From contig JAPFQT010000421.1 in NCBI GenBank assembly GCA_027627225.1, forward strand, positions 1 to 64,000: a DNA stretch of 64,000 bases, written 5' to 3'. Source of the stretch: Congeria kusceri. Lineage: Eukaryota > Mollusca > Bivalvia > Myida > Dreissenidae. A program made the position numbers and the translations under genes. Positions 23,018-36,089 of the stretch are shown here, piece after piece; positions within the stretch are counted from its first letter, which is position 1, and each line of letters begins with the position of its first letter. Under the pieces are notes generated by a model that was given only the letters and a program-made list of their open reading frames with translations, was not told the DNA's origin and searched no databases.

Positions 23018-23250
23018 AGTCTACAGTCACTGCTCTCTCCAAAGTATCGTTAGGGTCAGTATCAGCCAAAGTTACTGCCTTTGCTTTTCATCTGATCAGT
23101 CACTCCTCCATCTTAAGTATCTTTGGGATCAATATCGGCTTACGTTAGACCTTTGGTTTTCTTCCAATCAGTCTACAGTCACGGTTCCCTCCAAAGTATT
23201 GTTGGGGTCAATATCGGCGAACGTTACACCTTTTGCTTTCAACTGATCAG
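23018..23250. repeat. Exon-derived 78 bp repeat, ~3 units (copy A)
   Basis: The last 78 bp of the terminal exon plus two diverged units downstream of its stop (minus sense). These are the short counterpart of the large array in copy B. Confidence 0.75.
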
Positions 23251-23273
23251 TTACTCTGTCAAGATAGTCTGGC
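23168..23273 (-). pseudogene. Deltex-like terminal exon, copy A
   Basis: The minus-strand exon opens right after a splice acceptor (TTTTCATTCCAG, acceptor CAG = 23276-23274). It reads, phase 1, PDYLDRVTDQLKAKGVTFAD and ends TLEGTVTVD then TGA (23170-23168). The Deltex C-terminal (DTC) domain of E3 ubiquitin ligases ends with a GYPD..YLD.V..EL...G pattern, which this matches. The exon is 106 bp, exactly as in copy B. The reading frame is intact here. The gene as a whole looks damaged because the upstream exon lacks a GT donor. Confidence 0.75.
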
Positions 23274-23854
23274 CTGGAATGAAAATACCAGAACACAAGA
23301 GCGTACATGGACAATGACGATACATTTATTTCAGTCGATGAAGATTTTGCCAATATATGTCGCAACAATCAATTATTAATTAAGACTGGTAAATAATTTT
23401 TTATTAATTATCTAATGCTAACATGTTTCCTTAGAAATACACTTAGTTATTAAAATTAATAAATTGTTTATGTTCTAGATGTATGTTTATCACAAAATAC
23501 CGAGTCTAATTATTAGCTGACAAACAACAGAGATTAACACACGTAAATACACATAATTTATATCAGTTTCATCACTTGATTTGACACTTCTCCAGTTTTG
23601 TTACAAGGTGGAATATCGTGCAATTTAAATAATATTTCAGAAATAAGCCACCAACGATGTTTATGTGTGATACATCTTTTCATGTTGTTATATTTTGCAT
23701 ATATAATATATGTACATGTATATAGTCAAAGTTTTTCATAGATGTTCGTATTTCGTATATAGTCATTTATTGTCCAAATTAATTGCAAAATCTAAATCAT
23801 TTAATATTCAAATAATATTTCAATAAAAGCATAAACATGGAAAAAAACAGTGTT

Positions 23855-23917
23855 TATCGGGGCTCGAGTATGTGATCTCCATCAAAAGTCTGTCGCGCTA
23901 ATCACTCAAACAGTGTC
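23855..23917 (-). repeat. Degenerate tRNA-like (SINE-head) sequence
   Basis: The minus strand reads GTGATTAGCGCGACAGAC ... ATACTCGAGCCCCG, a degraded box A / box B arrangement. The matching site in copy B (35248-35305) has a further-decayed version, so the insertion predates the duplication. Low certainty. Confidence 0.35.
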
Positions 23918-24633
23918 CCATTTGAATTTCTGTTTCTTAACCCTATTTACGTGATACACGTGTTTTTCGTATCGCTTTAAATTTGTATCCGTTTCAACTA
24001 ATGATTTTGTTATTAACGAAACGTTGTTTTCAACGTTTTTATGATTAAGAACTGTTATTTGATTTTTAATATATACTGGTCTTTTAGAACCTGACAACAA
24101 TATCCAATTGTCAGTTTGCCACAAATTGAATAGGCATTTAAAAAAATATATATTTTAGTCGTCAACGAATGTTTTAGTGATATTTATTGATTTCAGTAAC
24201 AGATCGTGTTTAATTTAATGATTTGTCAAAGAAAACATATTTGCACGAGTTACGTACTTCAAATGCCGATGACCATGATTGGAATAAAATAAGATCTTGC
24301 ACCCAAATCAATATATTTTTAAACATGTATGTGTTGTATCTGGCTATATTCTCTATTTGGTATTTGGTAACTTCCTCCAACTACATGCATATGTTGATCA
24401 TTCCCTGCACATTATTATACACATGACTGCTACAATTGTGAAATAAAAAGCGACTGACACAATAAAACACTATACTATGGCTTTTTAAATCCGGGCTTAA
24501 GAGTATCATTTATCATAAATGTGTATTCACTTTTTAATTAAATAGTATTATTTTATTTTATTTTGTCTAACAATTATCAATATCGATGCCGTTTAATTGG
24601 TACATACATTTCAAATAACGAACCGTTTTTCCT

Positions 24634-24816
24634 ATGCTCAATGCTGTTCCACTTTTTTTCTCCCTCAAGCCCATACGAGTTTCCAATGGTGAACACAAGT
24701 TTCCCTTGAAAGGCAACTTTCAGCATTCTGCAAATGTTACGCCCTCGTTTGGTGCAAGAGAGATACGCGGTTTCAGTAATCCCTTTATAATGTTTACCTG
24801 GAGACGGATGGACATC
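24634..24816 (-). pseudogene. Deltex-like C-terminal (DTC) domain exon, copy A
   Basis: A 183 bp open block of 61 codons on the minus strand follows an acceptor (GATATGTTATAG). It begins DVHPSPGKHYKG, continues ETAYLS, NICRMLKVAFQGKLVFTIGN and KKWNSIEH. This is the DTC pattern HPNPGKPY.G..R.AYLPD, L..AF...L.FTIG.S and WN.IHHK. The domain recognises ubiquitin and ADP-ribose in Deltex E3 ligases. The block keeps its frame throughout and W56 is intact, but after codon 61 the sequence runs AGGAAAAAC with no GT donor. The terminal exon lies 1.36 kb downstream on the minus strand. Upstream exons (RING and others) were not resolved; a conserved block at 26930-27000 may hold one. Likely a decayed copy, possibly an assembly or strain variant. 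Confidence 0.75.
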
Positions 24817-25380
24817 CTATAACATATCATTACAAGAAAAGCAATGGTGCATAGAATCAAAAGTTCCAATAGTTTATATACTAGACTTCAATTTAAGATT
24901 CAGTTAAAATGCAACTCCACAGAAATTTAAATCACGTTGAAATAAAGCAAACGCTTTATATATCAGCTAACACTTCTAATAAGTGTTCCGTGTTAAGAGA
25001 CAAAAGACCACATAAACGTACTTAAGTGAAAATCGAATAACGAATTATGAAACTACCGATTTAATATTATATTCCGTTTACACAGAATCGCCCTACTGAT
25101 GAGGTAAAATTGGACTTAAGAAAGGCTACATACATTAATTAATTAAACTAAATATACTTTATTGAAAGGTTTAACAGGACAGTATTGAAATTAATGACAA
25201 TTTATGTGGTCCAGTTGATTTTTAACGACAATAGTGTATTGTAACCTTTTTATTAAAGTTTAATAGTTAACATGTGAAACATGTTAATGTCATATGTTTT
25301 CGCGGGCATTTGAAATGGCAGCAACCTTCTTATAACACAATTCTTTGAGTGTTTATATTATATATAAATACCGCACACTA

Positions 25381-25720
25381 AGGCGTAAAAAAAAATATGT
25401 TTTGTTTCAGGTAACCCGACCTACCCTAAAAAAAATGCACCGACCCTAGAACATTTTATTGGGTTTGTCAGATTCATTAATTTTTGGTTTATTTACCTTT
25501 GTCAATAATTAAATGTGTTTTTGGATAAATAAGTGTTTTGTTTTCATAGTAAACACTGTTTTAGGATATTACTGATACTTTTTGAATATTTATTCAGTTT
25601 TAGAATCTTCAAGTTGACCATTTACCAAAATAAATAAATAAATAAATAAATAAAATCCCGACCTTCCTACCCTAATTTTTTGGGGCATGTTACCTGCAAC
25701 AAACATATTTTTTTACGCCT
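25381..25720. mobile_element. 340 bp MITE with TA flanks, Tc1/mariner-like ends
   Basis: Starts AGGCGTAAAAAAAAATATG and ends CATATTTTTTTACGCCT, with ~35 bp terminal inverted repeats reaching CAGGTAAC, flanked by TA on both sides. Internally an (AAAT)n microsatellite lies at about 25628-25654 and CCCTA-rich motifs sit near both ends. No coding capacity. The corresponding position in duplication copy B is empty. Confidence 0.8.
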
Positions 25721-27225
25721 TATATAATGCATGACAATTTAACTGTTCGACAAACCCAGTGCAGAACACGTAATGTAACAGATAGGAGCGAAAGAGGCTG
25801 TAGTACATTCATTTCTATATATTGGTACGTTTCTATATGTAATGTGTTGTTGGGGTTGTTGGTGTTGCCATAATTGTGATGTTTGTTGCTTTATATGTAT
25901 TTTATTATCATATTTTAGGTTGATTTTCATGTATATAGATCTAAATAACGACCACTAGAACATGCTTTGAATGAGAATAATATATATTATATGCTTTATT
26001 ATGTAATAACTGATTAATGTAATAATAATTACATTTCTACATAATTGTTTATATAATATGCTTATGATTGCTATTCTACATTTTCAGGATGGAGTTCAAA
26101 TGTTCAGACCTTTTTGGCAGTCGACAAATATTTATGACATTATAGACCTTATGCATAAATGTTTCCAAAAAGTCTGGTGGTTGATAAAAAGTCAGTAGGC
26201 TTCATTTCAAATAAACGTGTCAGCGTCAAAACTGCTTAAAATATCCAATGCAACAATTTATTAGAGCTAAACGCACAAACCAACTATAGTAACAATGACC
26301 AACAAGAAAGGTTAGATAGAACTCTCCATTTTATTTCTATACAATTCCCAGAAGCAAGCAAAGTCAAGTGTCCACGCTGAACAGTTTTAAAGTAGATAGA
26401 TACCACTCAATTATATTTTGACTAGACGCAGAAGAAAGTGTGAAGATCTCCAACATTTTAGAGACCACTCAATTCACATTGATTATCAATTATTTACCTG
26501 ATGGTTCGAGTTTTATAAATACATGTTATATAGTTGATTTGCCAAACATAAATTATATCAAACAAACACATTCCATAAAATGTAAATACTAAATTATATT
26601 GAACAAAATAGCGACTTCATGCAATTCTTTAAAAATACTATATTACATGCCTAATTCTCTATGTTGACCCCAACTGAATAAGTGTGACGATTTTATTATG
26701 CTTTAATTTTTATTCTATCATTTACAAACTTATGTTTTTGTGAAAGTTGTATCGATCGTGTAAAAAACGAAATGAAAAAAAATATATTCAGTCGCGTTTT
26801 AAAGCCACAAAAAATGTTAACGTCTCCGATTTCTGAATGAAAAATTAAAGCGGTCATTTTTCTGTCTCGGTATATACTAAAGATGAGAAAAAAACATTTG
26901 AAACATTTGATTTGATGGATAGTGTTTGTTGCAAAAACACTGATCCTCGAGCCTGTAGATAAAATATTGTTTGTTTCCCCTCTCGCGACCAATGCTTAAT
27001 AAGTATAAGTAGGTAGGTAGAAAAATAATGTGTTTTTGTATTATTTTTTTCTTCTTTGTCGCATTATATCCATTACAATGTTGACATAAGAAAACCAATA
27101 CGACACATGTGTCAATTTGATCAAAGGTTTACATGTTTTGTTTTTATTTGACAAGGAATAACACCAAAATTACCTTTACTTTCAAACAACAACAAAAAGT
27201 ATATGTTGAAAATAAATTTCATACT

Positions 27226-30200
27226 TATAACAATTAGTTACAGATTCGTACCCAAACTTTTGACTCCAATACAATTAAATATTTTTGACTTAGTTCAAAA
27301 CAATAGTTTGGGTAGGAACGATTTTGACGGGTAGGTAGTGGGAAGGGAAACAAATTATATATTTTAGGCCCCTAAATAAAGCATATCGATGGTAGGTTGA
27401 GAATTACATTTACGAAAGCAAACTTCAGTAAAAGGGAATTACTAATGAAGCATTTTGTAACCAGGTGGTTTTGTTTTTAAAATATAAGTGTATATACCCG
27501 GTATTATTATACGTTATAAATAGCAGGCTTGTGAACAATTATGCGGGGGCGGGCATATTAGTGGCAATTATAAAATTGATACTAAAGGTATTGATATTGG
27601 GTGGGTTTTTTTCAAAACTGGGAATAGACGCGAATTTGAAGTCGTGAATTTGACTCGTACAAGAGTGAATATAGCCTAACTTATTTGTAGCTACCAGAAT
27701 TGTATTGCACCAAATGCACCAAACCAGTGCATACGCTGACTAACAATTTCATGCAAACCTGTGGAACTCATAATGCCTGTCAGTCCTTTACCTAGTGAGT
27801 ACATACACTTCACGACAATGATATTGATAAGACAATAAGGCAATGAAACGTTGCTTGTTTTTTGTTTTGTTTGACATAGTTTGAAATATTGGTTTTGAAA
27901 CGAATTAAAAACTTTCATTTAAGTGTTCAAAACGTCCAAAACTATATGGTATCGAATTACGAGATAAATACATAATGTAATTAACAGTAAGTATTTGTTT
28001 AAGATAACCCAACCTTAACTTCAATTTCAAACTAGGGGAGAAAACCACAAAGTACTCGTCGATCGCTCTAGAGCTGCATCGTACCCAACAAGTTCGAAGC
28101 CCTAAAAGATGTGATTATTAATGCTTTACGAACTTCATTTGACAAAATCGTTTGATTATAATTATGTAACCGCCCACGAACGTTGTTAACTTTAAATAAG
28201 ACCAGTGTATAAAATGTCACAGTCAATGAATACATTCTTTATTTGCAAGGAACTATTATTAACGTGAAATTGGTTTATTTTGCTGTGAATGATTCAATGA
28301 ATATTAAATTTAAAAAAAAAATTGTGTTTGCTTGTTCAAACAGAATATTCAAAAGCTATTTATAACCACAAGATGCAACATTTTTATGTCTACTTTCGTT
28401 TTCAAAACACTGTATATGTCGATTATTAACGTGCTCTCGAATACATTTCAATTATTAAACGAAGCTATCAATCGAAATACCTTCTTTTTTCTTCTCTTTA
28501 AACGTAGACAGTTGTGACGAAGTCTTAACTCACGTTATGCATCAATGTTACTTAAATCGTGCAAAATACAACAACTAACCTATTTTTGCCCCCGCCAAAC
28601 TACGCCTTTGACAACGGGAATCACTTAACTGCAGGCTATTATGGGGTGTACTATTGAAAGCCAAACAGGATGAATTGAATGTTTGCGTAGTTTTGTCGGG
28701 TGTTTTAGAAAGAAATAAAATCATGAATACCATACTCTGGATTCTAAATATAAAAATAATACTAAATTATGGATATTGTATGTCTGTAGCAGAAGAAAAT
28801 TATTAAGAAATAAATCGTGCTTCGTGGGGGGAGACAACACTACAATCTGGTTTAATTTGTACGCGAAACATGATGTTACAACATAAAAGTTATCAATGTT
28901 TTTTATAAAGACACGTTTACGTCAACAGTAACCACACACAAATGGACATTTACAAAATCACAAGTCTAAGTCAGGACAAACTAGACCTACTTTCAACTCG
29001 TTTAGCATGCAGTCGTACGGACAGACTGGCATGCTGTTGAATATTTACACTTGTATACGTTGCAGATAACATCGTCAGATAACAAAGGTCATATAATTGA
29101 TGAAATCCCCCGTTCGATTAATAATTTAAGTTTCTGTCGCAAAAAGATCAAATAAGTTTGATACTTAAAGACCCGATTTTTGAAAATATAACATTCATTC
29201 CATAGTATTGTTGCAAAGAATATCGCGTATACACATGCAATTATGACAATACTAACGTTCATTTTCTGAAATATTTATGTTATATGTTGAGTCACATTTA
29301 CACGTAAACATTTCTCTCCCTTTAGCAAAAGCCTTTAGCGTGAGGCGGAAGCGGCGTAGTACCCCCCTCTTAAATTGGCCAACATTCGATTTTTATACCG
29401 CACAATATCTTAAAACACATGAATGTCGTTGCAAATGACGTATTCTTCAATCACATTATTGTAATAAATCAAACCCGTGCATCGTTATAATAGTTAAATT
29501 GTTCGTTTGGCGAGATCGCCCCTTTGTAATCTATACCAAAATGTAAACGAGATAGTAGTTAGTCCTTTTCAGCTCACTGAGTATTTCCGCCCTTTCTAAC
29601 TAGAAATTCTGTACCCGCGCCCGTTTAATTTATAAAAGATGAAATGAAAAAATACGAACGTACACACTTTTATATTCTTCGAAAAAAAAATAAACTCAAA
29701 AGGTTGTTGTCGTTTTTAGAGATTTGAAACATTATTGAAGTAGCTTACATCGTTAGACGCTAGAAGGCCGTCATGCTGTATTTTTTTAAGAAGGATTATA
29801 TATGATTTTTATATATATTTATCTCGGATCTCGTTCCCGTTTTATATAAAATATACGTCAACATCGTTAAAAACAAATTCATTTATCGAATCATATAAAT
29901 ATATATATTCTGCCGATAAAGACCCCCTCAACAACGGCTACATTCGGGATAATAAGAAAAGAAAAACGGCGCATGCGCCAACAATCGGTATGTCACGTAT
30001 AGACAAGTGCTATATTTTTTCCTGCGCAGTAAATACACACTTTGCTGTACATTTCTCTTTTAATACGCATTTCTGAACGTAAGTTATTCTCAACCTTAAT
30101 TCCAATTTTATTTTGTTATCATACATGTACTGACTTCGTTAGAACTAATGGTATATACGTAATGATTTTCATACAAAATCGTACTGTCACTCGTTTATAA

Positions 30201-33200
30201 CGCGTGTTTTCGAAATGCGTGGTTGTTATGGTTTATACAGCTGTCATAAAAGAAGGTATATACGTAATGATATTCGTTCAAAATCGTACTGTCACTCGTT
30301 TATAACGGGTGTTTTTAAAATGTGTGGTTGTTGTGGTTTATATAAATCTCACATAAGCGTTGTTACAAACGCGAAAATAAGTTGCATTACAGTATGTCGA
30401 CATCGGGAATTTATTTTAGACCTTATTGTCGTTGCTTTGGCACACATAAAAGGACGTAAAGGCTTATGATTCAGTCACCCATCGTATAGCTGTTGTCTCC
30501 CCTACAACTTTCGGATCTAATGTCTATCGCGCTAACTAGAAGGATTTGTGAATTAACATGTATTTAAAATCTATGTAAGTGACCAACGTGTTTTCAACAA
30601 TATCATCAAAACGCGATAGTAACGCTTAAATCTGTATACACTTCAGTTGATGTGAATTCATATACAAGTATTATCCATTAGTACAAATACATTCATGTCT
30701 TATGAGTGGTTTGATGTTCCTTCTGTATATATAATATAATTCTTTCTTGGGATTTATAACACCTAACTTAGACATTATTTAAATTCCCCAAAAGTGAATA
30801 CTTCCGTTTACATTTAAAACACACAGTTCTTACTGCACAATACGAAAATAACAAGATAATTTTGAACGCAAATATGATTCTAACACGGTTAAAATCAGAT
30901 GGTTAACAAAAGAGTACCCGAAAGAATATACAATAGTTAAGATGGAATTTTAAATATCTACATGTCAATGCAGCTAACAAATTGTTTGTTCTTTACCTTC
31001 TTAGCAAATCTCAACACCCCGATAAACTGATGTACATAATATTTAGCAGCTATTATGTTGGTCAGCCATAGAAAGACATCATCTGTTATTAGTTTACATA
31101 TCTACTACCCGCTTGCACTATTCGTACAATTATTAAGAAATCAGTTCTGTTCCGCGAATTTCATATTGAGTAAGACGTCACTTTGCTGTAAAGTAAGAAA
31201 CAAAGAAACGTGTTTTTGAATTAAATAACTGGTAAATAAAGAATCACAAAATTTAGTACCATTCAGTTTTTATATATTTTATTATAACAATTGCTGAAAA
31301 AGAATCAGTGCCTACATATTTGTCGAAAGCATCATACATATAGACACAATTTAATTATGTTCGTAGTTCATTGACGCTTAAATTCATCACATTTAAAACC
31401 AATAGTTTTTTAGCCAAGCAGACTACACTATTGATGCATGAGGTTGCAGGAATATAACATTTTAATATTTTGTGTAAAACGAAATACATTTATACAATCT
31501 GTGATTTTACTAGTAGAAATATAAAACTATAACCACAGTAAAAAAAACTTTATTCGTGCTGATAATTAACCAGTTATATATGCATCATTTAAAATGTATG
31601 ATACTGAATAAGATTTAAACTGTAATGGTAAAAAAACAAGAATAAATGGCCCTGACAAATTGTCCGAAATAATAATAATAAACATTAACACGTCCGAAAT
31701 GTCGGCAGTTTGCATTTTGCAAACATTCAATAATTTCATAAACGGACACTCACAGTTTGAACTGTGATACTGTATTTAACTTTTTTCAAAGTCAAACGTT
31801 GGCTTTACTATGAGATATAATACTTAATAAACAACTTGCCTTCCTCTCCTACATCACAACTGCTGTCGTTTGAGTGTCAGCCAACATACAGCTCATGCGT
31901 GGCCCTACACGTAGTGTCAGGGGCAGGTAACTACCCGATTACACGTATTCCAGACTACCGTCATTCTACTTACCGTAATTGTGTAGTATTTACTTCTTGT
32001 CGTTTACACGGAATAATTGCTTAAAGTTAAAAACAAACGTTAATACTTATAAGACAGATAATAAAGTTTAGATCAATCAAATGATATCTCTTTATATTTT
32101 TTGGAATCAATATAGATAATCTACTTGAATTTTTGGTAAATCATATTGTCTTAACGGTTGTCGTAAAGATTTGAAATTGAATATTTTCATATCTCTAAAC
32201 TAGAACTAGATCAATAGAGGGCGGTAACTAGTTGTCGACTTTGGTTTTAGTGCAGCTAAACACAGATCATATCACATTATAATATGTTTAAAACAACAAA
32301 CAATCTCTCGTAATGCATGTGTAATTATTGTGATTCTTACAAATGCAATATCACAGATGTACCGTATTATTTCTTTAAAATTCGCAAGACAGAAAAAATA
32401 AGTGTTATACATTATAATGCATTATATATTCTAGCACAAGTATGTAATAGAAAAACCTGCATACTACACGAAGATAAAATCAATAAAGATAAATTCAAGT
32501 GTTTATCTCGCATTTATCACAGTTCATCTATAAATAGCAAATATGGTTTAAGTAACAATCTAATAAATTGGTTTGTACACTTATTACTTTTGCATAAGCA
32601 AAAACATTTAAATACGGTGTATACATTAAGGAATATGTTATTATAGACATAAAATTAAATAAACAATCCCCAACCCTTAAAATATACAACCCTTAATATA
32701 TACAGTATCGCCTCAAAATATGTTGAACATGTATTAAAAGGTACAATTCCTTTCAAAGTCATAATACAATTGCAGAATAAATGTATATTAAAATCAATTC
32801 GATAATAAAGTCTAATGAATACAAAAATGTTACTTTGGTATAGCAACACCAAATCGCAGTAAACAAAATATAAATAAACGTTTGCATACACGTATGGTAA
32901 GTAGCTTTTGATGCGAAACGTAATGGTTACAAATGCAAATATTTTAATTCCAATGACGTTATTTTTTTATCTTAGTACTGTCTAACGTCTTTTTATGTGT
33001 ATTTAAATTAAAATGTATACGTGTTATTCATTTTATGCCTGAATTTTATGATTAATTTACTACATTAGTTAATTTCTTTAAAGCACTGGAGCAGCTTGAA
33101 GCATGATTGCACTAAGGCAGTGTACGTGCAACGAGAATTGTTCTGCATTTAAGACGATTCCGGTATTTTAAAATATACAACGTTCTGTAAAAATCTATAT

Positions 33201-33284
33201 ATTCCCACAGTAGATATAACAACTCATCAGAAAACATATGTTAACTATATAACTACTATTTCTATGTATCTTCATACAATCAAA
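27226..33284. other. 6 kb gene-free AT-rich stretch between duplication copies
   Basis: No supported gene on either strand. The longest frame (32317-32646 plus, 109 codons, ATG start) has no recognised motif. The only structure noted is the 105 bp tandem duplication at 30151-30345. Confidence 0.45.
30151..30345. repeat. 105 bp tandem duplication
   Basis: GTATATACGTAATGAT.TTC, AAAATCGTACTGTCACTCG and GTGGTTGTTRTGG recur at 30151 and 30256. The period is a multiple of three, which keeps a small open frame alive (from 30215). No recognised product. Confidence 0.75.
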
Positions 33285-33449
33285 TACATCTTGCCGTGTG
33301 GGCATGTACATTGAATAAAACCTAATCACGATTTGCTTATACGTTGAAAACTAAATGCGCGTGTAAGAAACGTATACTTCATTTCAGAAGCGAATGTGTG
33401 CAATTATAATGGAGTATTCGGTACTATTACAAATATTTTCAGCTGCTCA

Positions 33450-34786
33450 GACTGCTCTCAGGATTCCCTCCATATTATTTATGGGGTCAGTATCGGCAAA
33501 CGTTAGTCCCTTAGCTTTCATCTGATGAATCTACAGTCTACAGTCAAGGTTCCTACCAAAGTATCGTTGGGGGTCAATATCGATTGGGGTTTAAATAAAT
33601 GACTGTCACAACTTTAGCTTTCATCTGATCAGCCAACGTTATGCTCTTTGCTTTCATTTCATAAGTCCACAGCCACGGGTCCCTCCAAAGTATGGTTGGG
33701 GTAAATGCTCTTTACTTTCGTTTCATCAATCCACAGCTATGGTTCCCTCCAAAGTATCGTTGGGGTCAATGCTCTTTGCTTTCATTTCATCAGTCCACAG
33801 TCACGGTTCCCTCCAAAGTATCGTTGGGGTCAATATCAGCCAAAGTTATGATCTTTGCTTTTATCTCATCAGTCCGCAGTCACGATTCCCTCCAAAGACT
33901 CTTTGGGGTCAATACGGCCAATGTTAGCTCTTTGCTTTTATTTCATCAGTCCGCAGTCACGGTTCTCTTCAAAGTATCGTTGGGGTCAATATCGGCCACC
34001 GTTAGCTCTTTACTTTCATCTCATCAGTCCAAAGCTACGGTTGCCTCCAAATTATCGTTAGAGTCAATGCTCTTTTATTTCATTTCATCAGTCCGCAGTC
34101 ACGGTTCCCTCCATAGTATCCTTGGGGTCAATATCGGCCAACGTTAGCTCTTTACTTTCATCTGATCAGTCCACGGCCACGGTTTCCTCAAAAGTATCGT
34201 TGGGGTCAATATCGGCCAACGTTAGCTCTTTACTTTCATCACATCAGTCCACAGCCACGGTTCCATCCAAGGTATCGTTGGGGTCAATATCGGCCAACGT
34301 TAGCTCTTTGCTTTCAACTGATCAGTCTAAAGCCACGTTTCCCTCCAAAGTACCTTTGGGGTCAATATCGGCCAACGTTACTCCCTTTGCTTTCAACTGA
34401 TCAGTCTACAGCCACGGTTCCCTCCAAAGTATCTTTGGGGTCAATATCGGCCAAGGCTACTCCCTTTGCTTTCATCTGATCAGTCTACAGTCATGGTTTT
34501 CTACAAAGTATCAATAGCAGCCAACGTTATGCTCTTTGCTTTCATTTCATTAGTCCGCAGTCACGGTTCCCTCCAAAGTATCGTTGGGGTCAATATCGGC
34601 CAACGTTATGCTCTTTGCTTTCATTTCATCTGTGCACAGTCATGGTTGCCTCCAAAGTATCGTTGGGGTCAATATCGACCAAGTTACTCCCTTAGCTTTC
34701 ATGTTCTCAGCCTACAGTCACGGTTCCCTCCAAAGTATCGTTGGAGTCAATATCGGCCAACGTTACACCTTTTGCTTTCAACTGCT
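33450..34786. repeat. 78 bp minisatellite made from a Deltex-like terminal exon, ~17 units
   Basis: The unit, in minus sense, is the last 26 codons of the terminal exon including its TGA: Q(L/M)KAK..(V/T)LADIDPNDTLEG then TV.VD and stop. The first unit is the exon itself (34707-34784). About 16 more lie downstream of the stop, some with internal deletions (for example units lacking the ATATCGGCCAACG part at about 33770). Many units keep the coding sense although they would be 3' UTR. The exon's ACTGATCAG-like segment and the stop-codon junction (GACTGATCAG) share sequence, which could have seeded the first unequal exchange. Confidence 0.8.
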
Positions 34787-34812
34787 CAGTTACTCTGTCA
34801 AGAAATCCTTGC
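34707..34812 (-). pseudogene. Deltex-like terminal exon, copy B
   Basis: 106 bp, same length and phase as in copy A, after acceptor GTATTCTTTCCAG. It reads QGFLDRVTEQLKAKGVTLAD, then TLEGTVTVG and TGA (34709-34707). Its last 78 bp are the founder unit of the minisatellite downstream. Confidence 0.75.
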
Positions 34813-36089
34813 CTGGAAAGAATACACCAGAACATCAGAGCGTAGAGATGACAATGTAGATACATTTATTTTAGTTAAGTTATATTTTGCAAATATATAT
34901 AGCAACAACCAATATTAATTAAGATTGGTCAAGAAAATATTATTAATTACCTAATGCTACCATATTTTCTCAGAAATGTTCCTAGCTATTAAAATTAATA
35001 AATTATATATATCCTAAATGTGTGTTTTACCACAAAAATATTGGGTGTACTTATTAGCTGACAAATAAACAATGACTAACACAGGTAGACCTACATAAAG
35101 ATAATGTACATAATTCACATCACCTGATTAGACACCTCTCCACTTTTGTGACCATGTGGAATATAGTGAGTTTTCAATTATAATTCGGACATAAGTTACC
35201 AACGATGTGTAGATGTGCAGCACGTGCTACATTTTCTCATGTTCTATATTCGAACATATCATCTACCTCAAAAGGCTGCCACGCAAATCAATCGGCCAGA
35301 TTGACCAAAACACTTTTCCGTTTCGTTTAAACCATATTTAAGTGATACAAGTGTTTGTCAATGATGACTTTTGTTTTTAACCTGTACCTGTTTAAGAAGG
35401 ATTATTTCGCTTCTTAATATATACTGCCTTTTCCAAAACTGACAAAAAACAACATTGTCAGTTTGCCAAATTGAGAATGGATCCCTTTAAAAAACGTTGC
35501 ATCTTAGTCGTCAAGAAATGTTATAGTGATTTGTGTTGATATCAGTGAAAGATTGTGTTATATCTAATGAATGGCCAAAGAAAACTAATTTTCACGAGTT
35601 GCGTACTTCAAATTTCAATGACCACGAATCGAATTAAATAAGATTTTACGCTGATATCAAAACATTTACAAACGTTTGTATGTTTTAAGGAACTGCATTC
35701 TCTTTTTTGTTACTTTATCCAATTAAAAGTACTTTAATGTATGCTTTCATCATTCCTTGCACATTAAGACATAAATGTTCACGTTATAATAACAAGGGCC
35801 AATCTTACATGTGCAAAAGGTGTAGACAGGCCATTGTAATACTAAGGTGGCGATATATGACTGCGACACTTGTACAATAAAAAGCGAGTGACACAAGAAA
35901 AACACTTTACTATTTTGTTGTGACTTGTTGTTTTAAATCTGGGCTTGCCAGTTTCATTTATCATAAAGGTGTTTTCATTTTTTAAATTAAATACTATTAT
36001 ACTATTTTAATTTGTCTAACAATTATTAAATAATAATACCGACACAATTTAATTATTACATACGCTGAACATGAAGTAATTATTTTTGC

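Larger units (their letters stand above)
22490..27225. repeat. Segmental duplication, copy A
   Basis: Colinear with copy B (33285-37722) in the same orientation. Matching anchors include 22490/33290 (GTGGGCATGTA.ATT.AATAA), 23278/34818, 24004/35360, 24650/36110, 26235/36770, 26460/36920 and 27147/37650. Identity is perhaps 70-80% with many indels. Copy A has about 1 kb (roughly 25195-26205), including a MITE, that copy B lacks, and an extra stretch at 22535-22915. It contains Deltex-like exons on the minus strand. Confidence 0.85.

Noticed and set aside
32317..32646. 109-codon ATG frame as a gene
   Set aside because: No recognisable motif, AT-rich composition, and no splice or polyadenylation context beyond chance.
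33692..34918. Plus-strand 150-codon repeat proteins (SKVSLGSISANVSSL...)
   Set aside because: They are antisense to the exon-derived 78 bp repeat, and its multiple-of-three period keeps them open.
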